A stretch of DNA of 64,000 nucleotides from Bog-473 sp963840435 (GTDB taxonomy: Bacteria; Actinomycetota; Acidimicrobiia; Acidimicrobiales; RAAP-2): positions 1 through 64,000 of the forward strand of contig CAWIYY010000008.1 of NCBI GenBank assembly GCA_963840435.1, in the 5' to 3' direction. The translations under genes were made by a program, and so were the position numbers. Below are positions 1 through 8,737 of this stretch, piece by piece. The stretch's first letter is position 1; each line of letters starts with the position of its first letter. The notes beneath the pieces were generated by a model that had not been told where the DNA came from, did not search any database, and saw nothing but the letters and a program-made list of their open reading frames with translations.

Positions 1-157
1 GACGGCTTTCAAACCCTCTCGAGACGCTCGAATGTGTGGCTGACCAGGTAGAACGTGACACTCCCCCACCCAGACGGACGACCTCGAAGGGCACGAGCGG
101 TCCTCCAACGCACCCGAAGCGGGCGATCTGGAAGAAAAGGGACAGCTTTCAAACCCG

Positions 158-476
158 GTGCAGCGGCGGCTGTCGCCGAGTGTCGTTGATGAACTTGTGC
201 ACTTCTACGAGGAAGGGGCGTCGATCGATGCGCTCGTACGGCGATACGGCGTCCACCGGACCACGATCATCGCTCACCTCGATCGGCGAGGCTTGCCCGA
301 CGCCGCGTCGCCGGAAAATGACCGACCTCCTGGTCGCCCAAGCCTCCGAACGCTACGCCAAGGGGTTGTCGCTCGCCGATGTCGCTTCCGAGTTCGGTGT
401 CCACGCAAGAACGCTCGCCCGGGAGTTCCGTCGGGCTGGGACTCCCACCCGAGCACGGCGAGGTTGGAATCGCTGA
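158..476 (+). pseudogene. Frameshifted helix-turn-helix protein (recombinase C-terminus-like)
   Basis: Two successive helix-turn-helix modules are readable but lie in different frames. The first, from a GTG at 158, contains VVDELVHFYEEGASIDALV and GVHRTTIIAHLDRRGLP. The second, which runs to the stop at 476, contains ERYAKGLSLADVASEFGVH and ends ARRGWNR. Removing or adding one base between about 290 and 305 would join them as RRGLP-RRRK-MTDLL. This paired-module arrangement occurs in small actinobacterial DNA-binding proteins and at the C-terminus of serine recombinases. No resolvase catalytic domain is visible upstream inside the window, where the same frame has stops, so this is either an orphan two-HTH protein or the tail of a lost recombinase. 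The frameshift is visible in the sequence; the role is inferred. Confidence 0.6.
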
Positions 477-735
477 GCTCCCCCCGAACCTACGACTTTT
501 GGCCGGGCACAACGGATTCTGATCCTCGGCGGTCCTTCGGAAATAGCGGGATCCGCTGCTCGCGAAAGCAAGCGCCCGACTGGACCATTTATTGGGGCCC
601 GCTCACTGACGCATTGCCTGCCGGAATCTGCCTCAACGACCGCGAAACGGGTCAGCTTGCCCGTCGCAATCAGGCCCAGTTCTTCATCCACTTTCTCGAT
701 CCAACCGCTCTCCCGTCGAGGTCCTCAGCCGTTGC

Positions 736-1325
736 ATGGCAGATCATCTCCTCAGTCCAGAAAGCCAACTGAGCGGCGATGGAAGCCTCAACGTTGCCCC
801 TTCCCCAGTCGCCCATCTCCGGAACCATGTCATCTTCTTCGATGAAACAACGAATGGCCGACCCGACTGGGACCTCATCGAAACTTTCAAGACAAACCCC
901 GAGTCCCTTGATTCTCCAACGCAGTGCTGGAATGTCGTGGATCCGAGAGCACCGTGGGATGGTGCCGGTTCATCGAATGGCAGTCCGCGGCTGCTCGGCG
1001 GTACGCTTTGCCGGCCCGCCATTGCTTGACGAGTTCAGCCCAGTTCTTCGTTGGGGAAACGCCTTGGGTCCGTCAAGGTGAAACCCTCGAAGCAGTTATT
1101 GACTTCCACGACGAGTTCTTGGGGGCTGAACAGTCGTGCATTGTCGCTTTGGTCGGTGCTTCCGTCCATGCCGTCGAGGGTACGGCCATCCTGCGGGGTA
1201 GCCCCGATGTGCCGAACTGGCCCACCGTCCCGGCGTACACGGGGGCACCTGAACCCGTTGTGGCACACTCGCCGTGGAGCCGTAAGGACGATGATCTGCA
1301 GCGCCCTCTTCGTAGCGGTAAGTGA
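736..1325 (+). pseudogene. Possible decayed gene of unknown function
   Basis: Two open stretches in different frames look protein-like when read one after the other. The first, from 736, contains HVIFFDETTNGRPDWDLIE and QCWNVVDPRAPWDG. The second, through 1325, contains FFVGETPWVRQGETLEAV and FHDEFLGAEQSC. I recognise no family, there is no convincing ribosome site, and base composition does not favour either frame strongly. The other open frames from 480 to 1350, on both strands, look no better. This is a tentative call that one gene lay here and was broken by an indel near 980-1000. Confidence 0.22.
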
Positions 1326-1430
1326 CAGGATGCTCCTCAACTGAGCGAGGTTGATTGGTTGGGTGAAGGTCCATCAGCGACTACGATTTCTGCCTCTCGG
1401 CATAGCGCATCAAATGGCGAAGGTGAGAAC

Positions 1431-2192
1431 ATGCGAAAAGCGGTCGTGCTGTTGTGCACCCTACTTAGCCTGCTGTTGGCAGCAGCAACTTCTTCCGCTC
1501 CCGTGCAAGCTTCGATATCTGCGGCACGAATGGTTCACATTTCTGCACCGGCCAGAGGCGTGAGCCTCTTATTCGAGTTGGCACCGAGTGACAACCCCAA
1601 TTCGGCAGCGGTTCCCACCGCTTCAGAGACGGAGAACAGCTTGGACGGGGTTCTCATTACGCTTGGTATTGCCCCGATATCTATGTGGAGCGAAGGAAGC
1701 GACCTGGATCTCGAGCTACCCCAATCCGTATCACAAAAGGATCTTCAACAGATCGAAGCGGCGGAGAAGCTGCGCGGTGGCAGTTCCCCAAACATTCGTT
1801 TCGGGGTGATCGCATTCGGCTCAACCAAAGTGACGACAGGTGCAACCGGCACCAGTATTTCATACGGACTTGGACGAACGCCGAACACGGCCGCATTGTT
1901 GCGTTGGGGTAGTCGAGTCGTGAAGGGCGCAGAACGGTTCGGAGTCACTCGGGTTGTGATCTCAATTTTCGGAAAGGGTGCGACAAGCGTCCTTGATTTG
2001 ACTGCCATCGGTGGCGCGTTCACCAGGACGCGAATCCTTCCTCATTGGAGCGATGTCGGCAGAGTTTGCACGGACTTCCAATTACTTCTCTGTCGCCTCC
2101 GCAAAGGAGTTGCAGGGGTCGAAGGCATCCGCCCCAACTTCCACAAGCAGAACGACATCGTTCGAAGAATCAGCGTTGCAGAACCTGCGTAA
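1431..2192 (+). CDS. Secreted protein of unknown function
   Basis: The start at 1431 is preceded by GAAGGTGAG at suitable spacing, and it gives a clean signal peptide (MRKAVVLLCTLLSLLLAAA then a small-residue cleavage region). The frame stays open further upstream to 1359, but that part has no signal features. The mature part has no domain I recognise; it contains DGVLITLGIAPISMW and NIRFGVIAFGSTKVTTGATG. The last roughly 60 residues (after about 2010) look unlike the rest. A neighbouring frame reads more naturally there (IGAMSAEFARTSNYFSVASA) and runs to about 2259, so a frameshift near the C-terminus is likely. The last 23 bases overlap the end of the PQQ-like remnant on the opposite strand. 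Confidence 0.55.
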   Translation: MRKAVVLLCTLLSLLLAAATSSAPVQASISAARMVHISAPARGVSLLFELAPSDNPNSAAVPTASETENSLDGVLITLGIAPISMWSEGSDLDLELPQSVSQKDLQQIEAAEKLRGGSSPNIRFGVIAFGSTKVTTGATGTSISYGLGRTPNTAALLRWGSRVVKGAERFGVTRVVISIFGKGATSVLDLTAIGGAFTRTRILPHWSDVGRVCTDFQLLLCRLRKGVAGVEGIRPNFHKQNDIVRRISVAEPA

Positions 2193-2490
2193 CGACCAGA
2201 TCATTCCCGTTCGACGTGACGGTGATTCCTCCGGGGTAGATAGTCGGGCAAGAACCTGAACCTGCAGCGGTGGTGGATTGGACTACGCCGCTCGACAAAT
2301 CAAGGGTCAGGAACTGATCGTTCACCATAACCATGGTCTGTGCGTTTGTTATGCCACAGACCTGGAACGGCGATCCCCCTGTCACGGGATGCGACCAGAC
2401 CTGTTGTCCGTTGCTAACGTTTAGCGCGGCGAAGGAAGTTGTTTCCCCTGGTTCGGTCTGACTTACTAAAGCGACTGAAATATCATCACC
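2170..2490 (-). pseudogene. C-terminal remnant of a PQQ-like beta-propeller protein
   Basis: Reading the minus strand from about 2490 to the stop at 2170 gives a typical secreted propeller tail: FAALNVSNGQQVWSHPVTGG, then CGITNAQTMVMVNDQFLTLD and ITVTSNGNDLVVTQVLQR. The phrase ALNVSNGQQVW is the classic strand-and-turn of PQQ-like quinoprotein repeats. An in-frame TGA at 2491-2493 interrupts the frame, which continues weakly upstream as SSYL-stop-GDDISVALVS. No start codon or further repeats follow. It is therefore a truncated or broken gene. It is convergent with the secreted protein gene ending at 2192. Confidence 0.55.
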
Positions 2491-2493
2491 TCA

Positions 2494-3223
2494 TAGATAT
2501 GAAGATTTGTCGGCTGTCGACACGGGAGAAAGAGTGGGAGTGAGTAATCGCAATCCCTGAATTGTTCAGGGACGTTAAGAGATTGTGACTGTCTGAATCA
2601 GCCCACTCTTGGGGGAGGTTCCCTCGAATCGGTTTCGAAAAGTCTCGAATAAGCCTTTTGTTGAACGGGTACGGATAGAACTGAATCGAAGGAGATTGTC
2701 GCTGGTCACATCGGGGGACAATTCGTCCGTTGTTATCGAGGCCACCAAATGTGCCATAGGACTGGCCGTTTCATGGATCGATCGAGCGTTCTACGTTAGC
2801 ACCGTTGGCGCCCGCAGTCGGAGTGCACGTATTTATGAGATAGTCGCCAACGGAGCCAGCGGCATAGACGTCCATACTCGTTGCTCCGAGTTTGAAGATT
2901 GACGAACGTCTCGGTTCGAGGATCTTCATAGAGTCTCATGCACCGTTTACCGTGGCTCCGAACTGATTCAAGCTCGGAGCACAAATCGTCGACCGACTCC
3001 GCGCTGCAGTACGCCTTACTGAAGGAGGCGGTCGGAGTCGTGGGCGTTACGACCGTCGTCCATCTTCGGCTTCCGTCCGCCCGCTCCAGGCGGTCAAGGA
3101 CAAGGAGGTCGTGGCGCTCGTGAAGCCTGATGCTGGTGTGTTTGTAGGAATTTCAGCGACGACGACGCGGGCTCCGCTCGCGGTTGCTATGTCGTCCTCT
3201 CGCAGTTTGCAGTAGAAGCCTCG
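2494..3223. other. No convincing gene; short open fragments only
   Basis: This stretch holds only short open frames on both strands. The most protein-like is minus strand 2929 down to about 2770: an ATG start, then IFKLGATSMDVYAAGSVGDY and CTPTAGANGANVERSIDP, ending at a TGA. It lacks a ribosome site and may be another piece of decayed secreted protein. I see no RNA gene, inverted repeat or array here. Confidence 0.4.
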
Positions 3224-4209
3224 TCAATAGTGGAGAGTTCCTTGCCGACGGATGAATAGACATGAAGCTGGGGTGAGGCACTTTCTGCCGGATTGGTCGT
3301 GTCGACCGACGAGCTGGCTGATTGGAGACTGAAGACAGCCATCGTCAGAGCTGAGCCGAACCAGAGGGATTGTGTATGGCGACCGCAGGGATAAAGACAC
3401 TGGAGGTTTGGTGACTGTGGTTCGAGATCCTTGAGGTTTCTTTTCGACGAGATCGGCGATGAACTGTTTCACCTGATCATTGGACATTCCCGAGGTTGTA
3501 ACCTCAATCAGGTCGCCGTGCTCCACCCACGTCACCTCCACCGCATGAGCCAGATACCGGTCTAGGGAGACGCTCCTTCGGCCTATCTTCGCATTTGGAC
3601 GGGGAGGTTTCCGAGCGATCCTGCTGGGTCGTCTTCCAGCGAGACGGAGGTGCCATCTGCGTTCTTCTGGCCGAAATAGAGGAGCGTGAAGAGAATCGGA
3701 ACCTTGCGTGAACGCCCCGCATCTCCGGCAGTGGGATAGGTTCTGCATCGATGAGCTTGAGGGCTTACCCGCCCGTTAATCGAGGTCGAGCAACCTTGGG
3801 TAGCCACGCTCGGTTTAAGGACGAACGTAACCCGAACAGGACGGTTGGACTCCGCTGCTGTAGCAGGTGGATTGCAGTCCAGTGAACGAACATGGTTAGA
3901 AGCAATGCAGAGGTTAAGAAACTGCGGCCCGCCTATGACCGACACCGTATTGAGCAACGATCCTCCGCCAGGAATGGGAGAAGGTTCCAGCTGCGAGAAG
4001 CCGAGTATTGAAATGCTCCTGTAAAACTCAACTCGGCTAATGTTCTGCCGCACGGAAGGCGTTCGCGGGCCGAGGATCTGTAGCCCCAGCCATTCACGAG
4101 AACCCTGAGGACGGTGCCTCGGTATTTTCTCGTCAGGGTGAGCCTCGCGAAGGTCATTTCGTAATTGGTGAGTGCAGATCGCCGTCATTTGGCCGATCGG
4201 ACGGGTCAA
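3224..4209 (-). pseudogene. Decayed gene of unknown function (multiple frames)
   Basis: Open pieces in two or three minus-strand frames look coding when chained. Around 3950-3600 there are VTFVLKPSVATQGCSTSI and ILFTLLYFGQKNADGTSVSL. Around 3560-3400 another frame gives HAVEVTWVEHGDLIEVTTSG and MSNDQVKQFIADLVEKK. The parts join only with at least one indel near 3590-3640. The style resembles a secreted or membrane-anchored actinobacterial protein, but I recognise no domain and no credible start. Boundaries are approximate. Confidence 0.3.
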
Positions 4210-4278
4210 AGATGACCAGGGAGGGACTTCGGGACGTGCGTCGTCAAGCTGGGGACCCGTAGCGGGAAGCGAGATCGC

Positions 4279-5701
4279 TCAGGTGATGAGGGCGATGCGC
4301 CGGTAGGCATCGAGCAGCGCGTCGGTGCCGGGCCAGCCGTCGATGATGCGCACGACGCGTTGGCGTGGACCGGTGCACCAGGCGACCCGGGGCGTGGAAG
4401 ATGCCCCAGCGCAGCGCCTTGGGTCGGGCACCGCGCCCAGGGCCCGTCGAAGCAGAGGAGCTGGAACCAGCGCACCAGGTCGGCCGCCATGGTGACGGTC
4501 ATCATCCAGTTGGCGTTGGCCTCGAAGCTGGTGAAGGGGAAGCGCAAGAGCCCCGAGTCCTTCAGGCGGTGGATGTGCTGCTCGACGTGGGCGTGGGCCC
4601 GCATGGTGGCGTCGAGGTCGACCGGGTCACCGTCTTGGTCGGTGTAGAAGCCCCAGTAGCGGAAGTCGAGGGCCGGGAACAGGCTGCGCTGGGCCCCGGG
4701 GTGCAGCGGCTCACGCCGGACGATGCAGCCGGGTGCCCTCGGGCAGCTTGTGGTCGTCGATCAGCGAGGTCAGCTCGCACACCGCAGCGCCCTCTCGCGG
4801 CTCGCCGTCTTGGTCGAGGGCCGGCTCCCAGACCTCTTCGAGGCCGACGGCGTCGAAGATGGCCCCGGTGACCTGGGCGTTCGAGCGCACGGTGACGAAG
4901 AAGCCGATGTTGCGGGCCCGGCAGGCACCGAGGAACCCCTCGGTGCACCCGGCCGAGTCGGCCCGCACGACGACCGCACGGTTGCACGAGGGCCGCGTCG
5001 TCACCGACGTGGTGACCCGCCGCGATCTCGCCGGGCAGCTGGGCGATGGCGTCGTCGAGGACGCTGACGTGGTCGGCCACGGTGTTGGCCCCGGCGTTGC
5101 CCGGACGCAGCAGCGCCAGCGAGCGCCTCGCCGGTGGCATCGGCGAAGCAGAACATCGGGTGGAAGCCGAAGCCGCCCTTGTAGGTGGGCGCCGGCCGCT
5201 CCTTGTGCTCGGAGTGGATCTCGACCAGCGAGGCGTCGATGTCGAAGATCACCGGGGCCGTTCCCGTCGTGGCCGACGAGCGTCGCCACACCTCGGCGCG
5301 CACCTCGGCCAGGGCCTCGGCGATGCCCGCTCCTCGTCTCGGGCGTGATCTCGTGGAAGGTGCGAAACACCGTCGTGTCCGAAGGCACCGAGCCGAACAG
5401 GTCCTCTTGGAGCCGCAGGTGCTCGATGTCCGCGCAGCTCTCGCCACCGCCGGCCAGCATCAGCGCCGTCTGGACGAGGACCTTGCCCCGGTCGTGCAGC
5501 GGGAGCCGTTCGCCGCGCGGCAGGGATCCGCGCCGAGAGCGCATCGCCGAGCCCCAACCGGTCGGCAAAAGCACCAAGAGCGTGCAGGCCGACGTGGGCC
5601 ACCACGCCGGCTCCACCGGGTTCCACAACGACGCGACGCGTGCTGGTACCGTTCACTTTGGAAGTGCCCTTCTGGTTGGGATCCTGTTGCGTAGACAACA
5701 A
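4279..5701 (-). mobile_element. IS1380-family transposase, inactivated by several frameshifts
   Basis: The minus strand from the ATG at 5701 to a TGA at 4279 encodes a recognisable IS1380-type DDE transposase of about 470 residues, but the reading passes through at least six frame changes. Landmarks in order are GKVLVQTALMLAGGGESCAD (about 5480), PSDTTVFRTFHEITPETR, PVIFDIDASLVEIHSEHKE (catalytic Asp region), TYKGGFGFHPMFCFADATGE, LRPGNAGANTVADHVSVLDD, AVVVRADSAGC (second Asp), and FPFTSFEANANWMMTVTMAA with LVRWFQLLCFDGPWAR near the C-terminus. The residues are otherwise well kept, so the copy broke recently or was already fragmentary on arrival. I could not identify terminal inverted repeats or a target duplication by eye, so the ends given are those of the coding region, not of the element. 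Confidence 0.85.
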
Positions 5702-6213
5702 CAGTTTCCCCTACTTGGAGGGCATTTCCGCGGACGCGGGCCGGTCAGCTCACGCGGCTTCGTGAATAGTCGGGGCTAGTGATACTGTTCGACAAGAGGA
5801 GGCCAGTTGCACCGAAGGAAACGGATCAGCAGGATTGGGCAGTCCCGTTCGTTGGATCAGATTCGATTACCCTGGACGGCGCGGATCCAGGTGCCGGTAG
5901 ACCAGATTTCCTGGATCCTGTTTCCTATGTCGACAAGTCATTCTGTGTGGCTACTGGCCGTTATCGGACCGATAAGAGCGCCGCTAACACAATCGCCGAA
6001 ATAACTTGGCCGATGCGAGTTGTGCCCAATATCTATTGCATCAGGTCCCCGTTGAGCACGACTTTGTCAGGGAGAAGCACAGCTTGCAGCAATTCTCCCA
6101 CCTCGAGCTGGCTCGCTACCTGTATTGACTACCGGCGTGTCTGGTCAAAGCCCTCTATGGAGTTAGCACACGCCGGAAGAGCAATAGCATGACCGCCGCG
6201 ATCGGCGATAGCG
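5702..6213. other. No convincing gene
   Basis: The base upstream of the transposase start and the following 500 bases contain open frames on the plus strand (from 5779 and 5807), but they have poor codon quality, no ribosome site and no recognisable motif. The right end of the IS element may lie in the first 60-80 bases. I see no RNA gene or repeat. Confidence 0.4.
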
Positions 6214-6477
6214 ATGAACGTGCTCGGGGAGAGTTCGGCTGGGAGTCGATTTAAGGTTGCTGGCGGGATTGTTATCTTTCTGGTTGTCCTTGTTGTTCTC
6301 GGCGCGCTGGGTGTCCTGCTCTTCATGGGATTCGCTGTTGTTGCTGGGTACTTCAGCGACCATGTCTGGCCATGGCTAATCCCTATTCCACTGATCGTCG
6401 TTGGTTATCTGGCATGGATTCCCGGAGTTCTCATCGTGGGAGCTTCCTCCTTGGCGTTTACATTCTCGGCGCGCTAA
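6214..6477 (+). CDS. Small membrane protein, two predicted helices
   Basis: This 87-residue frame has two strongly hydrophobic segments: about residues 15-45 (VAGGIVIFLVVLVVLGALGV and on) and about 53-80 (WPWLIPIPLIVVGYLAWIPG and on). A short charged loop (YFSDHVWP) separates them. Such helix pairs rarely arise by chance in a non-coding frame, so I call it a gene although no clear ribosome site precedes the ATG; an upstream ATG at 6189 is out of frame. It has no homolog that I recognise. It stands alone in a decayed region, so its function and even its expression are open. Confidence 0.45.
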   Translation: MNVLGESSAGSRFKVAGGIVIFLVVLVVLGALGVLLFMGFAVVAGYFSDHVWPWLIPIPLIVVGYLAWIPGVLIVGASSLAFTFSAR

Positions 6478-6517
6478 TCGTTGCAATCCTTGACGGTTTA
6501 TGAGTCAACCGGTTTAG

Positions 6518-6741
6518 ATGGAATCTTGCGCATGGACTGAAGCAGCGCAACAGCTGTCAGGTGTGCAGTGTTCGATGTACTCTTGAAACTCCCTGAAGAT
6601 GAGCCGGCCTCTCAAAGCTATGTGCACGTCGAGCCGTGGGAACCGCCTAAACGCCTGGGGTCATTCGTAGAGCTCGACACCGAGCCGCCCGACGACGATC
6701 TGGATCCGGACGAGCCCGCCGGACCGTCGCGAGACGCGTAG
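6518..6741 (+). pseudogene. Small frameshifted gene with acidic proline-rich tail
   Basis: An ATG at 6518 opens a frame that reads VFDVLLKLPEDEPASQSYVH then VEPWEPPKRLG and stops at TAG 6668-6670. Shifting by one base near 6656-6661, a run of G residues (CTGGGT), continues it as SFVELDTEPPDDDLDPDEPA and ends GPSRDA at TAG 6739. Both halves share the same acidic, proline-rich style, which suggests a single short gene with one lost G. No family is recognised. Confidence 0.3.
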
Positions 6742-7156
6742 CCAGCAGACCTCATCTCAACGTCGCCGGGCTCCATCGGCCTTGCGGATGGTGCCACGCG
6801 TGGTCTGCACGTCTATTAGTCTTGCCCCGATCTGATAGACACCCGACAGCGGGTTATGAGCCCATACGACCGTCCGCCTCTCGCGAGGTCGTGAAGCTGC
6901 GTCAAATCGGCTTCAACCGGAGGTTTATCGTGACCAGTTACATGACCTAGGTTGGCCCGGACATGATCAGGAGTTCAACCAGATCCATCTCCTCAGGTTC
7001 GCGTGCGGTCGGCGGTCGTGTCGCCGCCACCTTGCACGTTCGCAGCCCAACGGTGTGTGAGGGGTTCAACTACGAAACCCCGGTACCAAACACCTTCGGG
7101 CTCTCTTTCAAACCCACGCCTGAGCAAGGGAAATGTTGTGATATCCACAACACCGG
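6742..7156. other. No convincing gene between decayed gene and tRNA
   Basis: Only two short overlapping plus-strand frames are open here (from 6963 and 7003), and both run into the tRNA gene as its reverse complement, so they are not genes. No array or strong hairpin was noticed. Confidence 0.4.
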
Positions 7157-7230
7157 TGGGCGCTGAGGGACTCGAACCCCCGACCTGCTGGTTGTAAGCC
7201 AGCTGCTCTAACCAACTGAGCTAAGCGCCC
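7157..7230 (-). tRNA. tRNA-Val (anticodon UAC)
   Basis: The minus strand folds as a standard 74-base cloverleaf. The 5' acceptor strand GGGCGCT pairs with AGCGCCC before the discriminator A. The D arm contains AGCTCAGTTGGTTAGAGC. The anticodon arm is GCTGG-CTTACAA-CCAGC, which places TAC at positions 34-36 and so reads GUA valine codons. The T arm is GGGGG-TTCGAGT-CCCTC-like. CCA is not encoded. The 3' end faces the decayed region at 1-7156. Confidence 0.93.
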
Positions 7231-7464
7231 GCACCGGATTGCTTCGTCGACGGCCCGCATCTCGAGCGCCGCCGTCACCAGGACTTGCCCGGCAACCCAA
7301 CAACGAGGCTGTCCGGAGACCTCGAGAATCGGGCGAGGACCAAGGTTAGTCAGCCAAGCGCAGAAGCGACGCCAGCAGGTCGGCAGTGGGACCAGGAGCG
7401 TCGCGAGGAGGCCGCGTGGAGTTCGCACTTCTCGTGCCACCTGTCGGTACTCGCGACCCCGTCC

Positions 7465-7845
7465 CTATCGACCGGTGCGCTCCCGGTGCGTGCAACCCGG
7501 CCAGCAGCAAGGCCGGCGCTGGCCTTCCTCCAGCTCCTCTCGGGTGCGGCGAATGCGGCGTGCACGGGTCTTCTCTTGTTTCGCGTCTTCGACCCAGCAG
7601 ATGAACTCGTTGCGGGCCAACGGTGTGATGTCTTTCCAGGCGTCGAGCGCAACGGCGTTCTCGACGAGAGCCTTGCGCAGATCACCAGGGAGCTTGTGCA
7701 CGACCCCACCAGGTATGGGCGAGCTGGCCATGTCGAAACCGTAGCTGGGCAGGTCCAGCGCGATCGTCCACCCGGCCAGACCCACCAAGATCCGGAGGTT
7801 CGCCACCACATCCCCGGGGAGATGTCGCACTCGGCATCTCGACAA
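7465..7845 (-). CDS. YdeI/OmpD-associated family protein (bacteriocin-protection-like)
   Basis: The C-terminal part matches the YdeI/OmpD-associated family. It has GDLRKALVENAVALDAWKDI, then FICWVEDAKQEKTRARRIRR and REELEEGQRRPCCWPGCTH; the RRPCCWPGC tail with two cysteines is characteristic. The longest start is ATG 7845 (126 residues). An internal ATG at 7728 (MASSPIPGG) would give 87 residues, the usual size for the short form of this family, and neither has a good ribosome site. The family has been linked to protection from some bacteriocins and envelope stress, but its molecular role is not settled. It stands alone between the tRNA and the next minus-strand pair. Confidence 0.65.
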   Translation of the reverse strand: MSRCRVRHLPGDVVANLRILVGLAGWTIALDLPSYGFDMASSPIPGGVVHKLPGDLRKALVENAVALDAWKDITPLARNEFICWVEDAKQEKTRARRIRRTREELEEGQRRPCCWPGCTHRERTGR

Positions 7846-7888
7846 GACGGCAGGTGGTGGCGCCCCGCCGGTGCGCCGCGGTGCCGCT

Positions 7889-8737
7889 TCAGCGCAACAG
7901 CTCGGCCATCACCTTGCTCCAGGGTCGGGCCAGGGTGCGCAGCTCGGCACACGCCTCCTCGCCCAGGGCGGCATAGGGCGCCGCAGCCAAAAGGTCGGTC
8001 CCCTCTTCGATCTCCTGGCGGGACCGGGCACCGGCCTCGGTGAAGCGCAGCTCCTCCCCCGGCTCGAGCCAGCCCCGGCCCCGGAGTGCGTCGACGGCGC
8101 CGTCCCAGGCCTCGTCGGGCCAGCCCCGGGTCGCCTGCAGCACCCGGGCCGGCACGTCGCCGGCCGCCGCATGGGTGACCAGGGCCTCGATCCCCGACAG
8201 CTCGTGCACGACCAGCTGCGCGATGTGCCCGTCGCCCCGGTACTCGCGCAGGATCGACTGTGCGTGCCACAGGACGAGGTGCGGCGCTTCGGGCCACGCC
8301 ACGTCGCAATGGCCCGCCGCCAACGGGCGGCCCTCGAGCCGCTGCCCGACCTGCTCGGCCGCCGTCCGGGCCAGCTCGGAGGCCCGCACCAGCTCGGCCG
8401 AGCGCAGCACGTCCTCGCCCAGGGCGCGGCGCCACGAGGCGTCGACCGCTTCGAAGCGGGCCGCCACCAGGTCCGCCGGCGTCGCCACGTTCCAACTCTC
8501 GGGGATGGCGGCCTGGACGAGCTCGGGGTTGAAGTTGAAGAACGTCGACACGACGACGTCCGCCGGTACCGCCCCCATGGGCGCCGCTCTCGAGGCGAAG
8601 TAACCCGCCCGACCGGTGATGCCGAGACGGGCATACGCCTCTGCCGCCTCCGGCACGAAGTAGATGGCTCCGTGCAGGGGCTCGAGGGTGCGCCAGGTCT
8701 TGTGGGCCAGCAATGCGGCTGCGCTCTCGTCACTCAC
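7889..8737 (-). CDS. SCO6745-family protein
   Basis: This 282-residue protein matches the actinobacterial SCO6745 family (all-helical, sometimes called SalK-like). Typical landmarks are TLEPLHGAIYFVPEAAEAYA near the N-terminus, GYFASRAAPMGAVPADVVVS with TFFNFNPELV (about 50-75), and LVLWHAQSILREYRGDGHIA with LVVHELSGIEALVTHAAAG in the middle. No catalytic signature is known. I chose the GTG at 8737 because AAGGAG lies 8-10 bases upstream and the family normally begins right there; the open frame extends further but overlaps the previous gene in another frame. The start overlaps the stop of the inositol-monophosphatase-like gene by four bases (GTGA), so the two are translationally coupled. Confidence 0.85.
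   Translation of the reverse strand: MSDESAAALLAHKTWRTLEPLHGAIYFVPEAAEAYARLGITGRAGYFASRAAPMGAVPADVVVSTFFNFNPELVQAAIPESWNVATPADLVAARFEAVDASWRRALGEDVLRSAELVRASELARTAAEQVGQRLEGRPLAAGHCDVAWPEAPHLVLWHAQSILREYRGDGHIAQLVVHELSGIEALVTHAAAGDVPARVLQATRGWPDEAWDGAVDALRGRGWLEPGEELRFTEAGARSRQEIEEGTDLLAAAPYAALGEEACAELRTLARPWSKVMAELLR

Noticed and set aside
2..156. Direct repeat of GCTTTCAAACCC near 5 and 145, possible attachment site
   Set aside because: Only about 15 bases with one mismatch and no match to the tRNA end; it could be chance or an internal duplication.
7003..7197. Small plus-strand frame ending EGLEPPTCWL
   Set aside because: This is the well-known false protein produced by translating the reverse complement of a tRNA gene.
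7285..8043. Long plus-strand open frames over the YdeI-like and SCO6745-family genes
   Set aside because: They are the antisense of recognisable minus-strand genes, with Arg/Pro/Ala-rich composition typical of shadow frames in GC-rich DNA.
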